Positions 61,462 through 64,000 of a DNA stretch of 64,000 nucleotides are shown here, one piece after another (positions within the stretch are counted from its first letter, which is position 1; the number at the start of each line of letters is the position of its first letter). Source of the stretch: Symbiodinium natans (Eukaryota; Sar; Dinophyceae; Suessiales; Symbiodiniaceae); the NCBI GenBank assembly GCA_905221605.1, contig CAJNDS010001635.1:605001-669000 (forward strand), read 5' to 3'. The notes below the pieces were generated by a model, which saw nothing but the letters and a program-made list of their open reading frames with translations, made no database searches and was not told the DNA's origin. The position numbers and the translations under genes are program-made.

Positions 61462-63305
61462 TAGGGGTGCTGGAACCTTCCTGAAAAGGTTCCTACAGGG
61501 GTGATCTTCCAAGCTTCGCCCGAAAAACCCTTGCATCCAAAACCCTGTCCCTTACGCCCTTGTCCAGAGACCGGCGGAAGCGCGAGAGAACAGGCGCTGG
61601 ACGGCTTCATGCATTCCGCACGCCACAATTCCCCGAAAAGATGCTTTGAAGCAGCGGCTCCCACAGTGATGCTTGTAGTTAGGTCTTGCGCCTCTTGACC
61701 TACAACCTCTTTCTGAGGCTCGCAGTGGGGGGGGTGCTCTCAAATTGCATTTATGCTTCTGCGATGTGATCACACCGCAAACCCGCGAACACGCAGTCGC
61801 TCCTTTGCCACCCAGCCGGATGCTGGCATAGCATGGACCAATGGACCGCCTTCTTCATTGAAGCTCTCTGTGTACCTGTGTCAGGTTGCCGGGAGAACCA
61901 AAATAGCAGCGGTGACCAGCTCGGGTTCTCACTCGCCTGCTGCATAACCTTAAATCCCTAAACCCCGAATACCCTAAACCCTATATAGCCACCCTAAACC
62001 CTTTAACTTTGTCATTGTGGGCAACATGTTACATTTGTAAACTGGCATATACATGTAGATTTTAAATACTAGCCCAACCATGAACAACCCCAAGTACCCT
62101 AAACACCCGAAAACCCTTTAACAGTTAGCCCTCCGAACCTTTCCCTGCCCTGCAAGCCCCCAGCGCCCCCTGGACCTGTCTAGGGCCCCGGCTCCTCAGT
62201 TCACGCACAACACCGACAACGACCGCAAGGACTTGGGTTTGGGGTTTAGGGTTTTGGGTTTCGGGTGTAGGTCTTTTGGGGCTTAGATTTTTGGGGATTT
62301 AGGTTTTTGAGGGTGAGAGAAGAGGGTTTTTTGGGGTTTAGACCACAACACTCAACCCTCAACGATTTGGGGTGTGGGGGGATTTTCGGATTTGATGCAG
62401 GAGTTGCTTTGACTCTGTCGGATATGAGGTCAGAAAATAGGTCCAGGGCTTTGGGTCTGCCGGTTGGGGGTTCCGGGCTTAGACCGGGTTTCAATTCCAA
62501 CCATCTTGGGCAAGTAGAGGGCAGGGCACAGCGCCCATTTCTGGCGCAAGCTGGCAAGCAGACCCCGCATTCATGCTGCATTGCGCGGAGTAAACAGACT
62601 TTGTCGAGCAGCTTGTTTGAGGATGAACGCTTGTGCCGATTTGTCGAGCACCTGGCGAGGCATGGATTTCATCTTTCCATAGGTTGTAATTACTTCTGAA
62701 ATATCATCACCCCACGTAGTTCAAGCAGCTCAGCAACAGCCAGGAGCCTTCAGAGCACCAGTCCTGATGCAGGCTTTGCCTTGTTCTTGAAATCAGAACA
62801 TAGCCTTGGCAGGCGTGACTAGTACAGGGCCTTCAATGTCTGCTTACAAACAACGACGAAGCCGTTCAGAAGCAGGTCAGGCAATGATAGCAAGATTCCA
62901 GAAAGCTCCCTGTTGAGATTGATTTGCTGCAGGTACGACCTGTTGTGCTTGCAAGAAGTGTACGGCGCATTTTCTCAGAAGCTTGGCCAGATATGTTGTG
63001 CAGGAGTCATTGCTAGCATGAGGCTTGAGGGTGCCCTTTCTGACGAATTGTATACATGGCAAGGCCTGCGAATCTTTTGTGTTTTGCGACACGTTACTTT
63101 GAGGCGGCTGGTATCTTAAGGAAAATTGATCTGAAAAATGCTCGCAGTGATTGCCCTAGATCAATCAGATCAGTCCTTTCCCATCTTAAGCCAAGTTTGC
63201 TCAATTTTGCTTCCCCCGCACCCTCATGACCCAGACAGACTGACATAGGAGACGCGATTGGCTGATCAACGTGGCAAAGCGATTTGGCCTGAAGGCCAGG
63301 TGTTG
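61462..63305. other. No recognisable gene; telomere-like pieces
   Basis: CCCTAAA-type at 61950-62000, TTTAGGG-type at 62236-62340. Frames (62307-62699 plus, 62246-62581 minus) have no motif. Confidence 0.4.
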
Positions 63306-63310
63306 TGTGG

Positions 63311-63460
63311 TCTTCCCCGCTTGGAGGTTCATGGTACTTCTTAACCGATTGTACTCATAACCCACTTATAAGCCCTTAAGTGCCCTAATATGGCTATAAG
63401 TACAGTTATAAGTACAGCTATAATTGGATAATAAGTACCATGAGTCTCCAAGCGGAAGAG
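63311..63460. mobile_element. Foldback element, 150 bp, 28 bp inverted ends
   Basis: TCTTCCCCGCTTGGAGGTTC with ATGGTACTT pairs with AAGTACCAT and GAGTCTCCAAGCGGAAGA. The interior is AT-rich, with TATAAGTACAG repeated. Confidence 0.8.
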
Positions 63461-63504
63461 CAGCACCACTGTGATTGTTTGGTCCTATGCGTCATATAGG
63501 GCCT

Positions 63505-63600
63505 TTCGATGATCAGGGACCCACCCCAAATAGTCAAATAGTAGGAGTCTCTTGTAATCAGGACCCCAATAAGGCATCCCGATTCTCGTAAACCTCCATA
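63505..63600. mobile_element. Foldback element, family 4, diverged copy c
   Basis: ACCCCAAATAGT..CTCTTGTAATCAGGACCCCAATAAG aligns with the core of 59858-59931. The ends are weak. Confidence 0.45.
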
Positions 63601-63859
63601 TGAGTCTGTGTGTGGGTGGTTGGGCTGTACGCCATCCTAGAGAGGCATGGGGTTGTCTAGACGCTGGTAGGCAATGGACAGCATGATTTGTTAGGTTACT
63701 TGCAAGTAGCAGGCCTTAAGGAACGAATCCCTGAACGCGAGGACTCCCACCGCTCCTCCACGGGCGTCCGGCCGCGCTTCATCGTAGATGCTCGGCTCTT
63801 TGGGGCAGGCTGCTGTCTGCCTTCGACATGTACACGGGGAGAGTTATGTTTGCTTACCC

Positions 63860-63922
63860 ACACTCACTTCACTCACTTCACTCACTTCACTCACCTCACT
63901 CACTTCACTCACTTCACTCAAT
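63860..63922. repeat. 9-mer tandem (ACTCACTTC)n
   Basis: About seven ACTCACTTC units, then (CATA)n-type DNA to the window end. Confidence 0.9.
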
Positions 63923-64000
63923 CACACGAACGCACGGCTACAAAACACGTGCGCACGCACACATACATACATACATACAAACTTACATTTACATTTGCAT

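Overview
This is nuclear DNA that I read as coming from a dinoflagellate (Symbiodiniaceae-like or a relative); the identification is inference. Four things support it. Arabidopsis-type telomere heptamers (TTTAGGG/CCCTAAA) are scattered in both orientations at dozens of internal sites. The coding density is very low, with short exon-like islands. The one clear host gene is best explained by GC-AG introns followed by G. Pieces resembling the dinoflagellate spliced leader are present. There is no bacterial operon structure, no CRISPR array and no rRNA or tRNA gene that I can support.

Layout. 0-5 kb: C-rich and GCGACAA-type short repeats, then a 1.2 kb GA-rich microsatellite. 5-14 kb: mostly unrecognised DNA, with a decayed AMPK/SNF1-like protein kinase (about 6.9-7.8 kb) and a triplicated 0.2-0.6 kb segment (11.1-13.3 kb). 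14-16 kb: GA tracts and a cluster of twelve AT-rich palindromes, partly enclosed by 28 bp inverted ends. 16-31 kb: many telomere-like tracts, foldback (MITE-like) elements, a composite satellite (21.7-24.2 kb) and small exon-like islands. 31.9-39.2 kb: a large Penelope-like retroelement on the minus strand with an N-terminal GIY-YIG nuclease, a reverse transcriptase and extra upstream frames, bounded by ~285 bp direct repeats. 39-48 kb: more telomere-like tracts, foldbacks and small exons, including a two-exon 82-aa gene model. 48.2-49.8 kb: a three-exon SUMO protease (ULP1/SENP, C48) gene. 51.3-55.9 kb: an apparently intact LINE (ORF1 plus EN-RT ORF2) bordered on both sides by TTTAGGG repeats. 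56-64 kb: further foldbacks, microsatellites and small coding-like islands.

How the parts relate. The host complement looks like one intact gene (the SUMO protease), one kinase relic and scattered exon candidates. The rest is mobile or repetitive. The most interesting theme is the link between repeats and splice sites. Several foldbacks have 9-10 bp target duplications, and one (29.80-29.95 kb) interrupts a reading frame that is restored exactly if it is removed as a GA-AG intron. G-strand telomere tracts often begin at the donor position of exon-like frames, and the repeat unit GGTTTAG itself holds GT and AG. Together these suggest intron gain from foldback elements and telomeric repeats, a hypothesis that transcript data could test directly.
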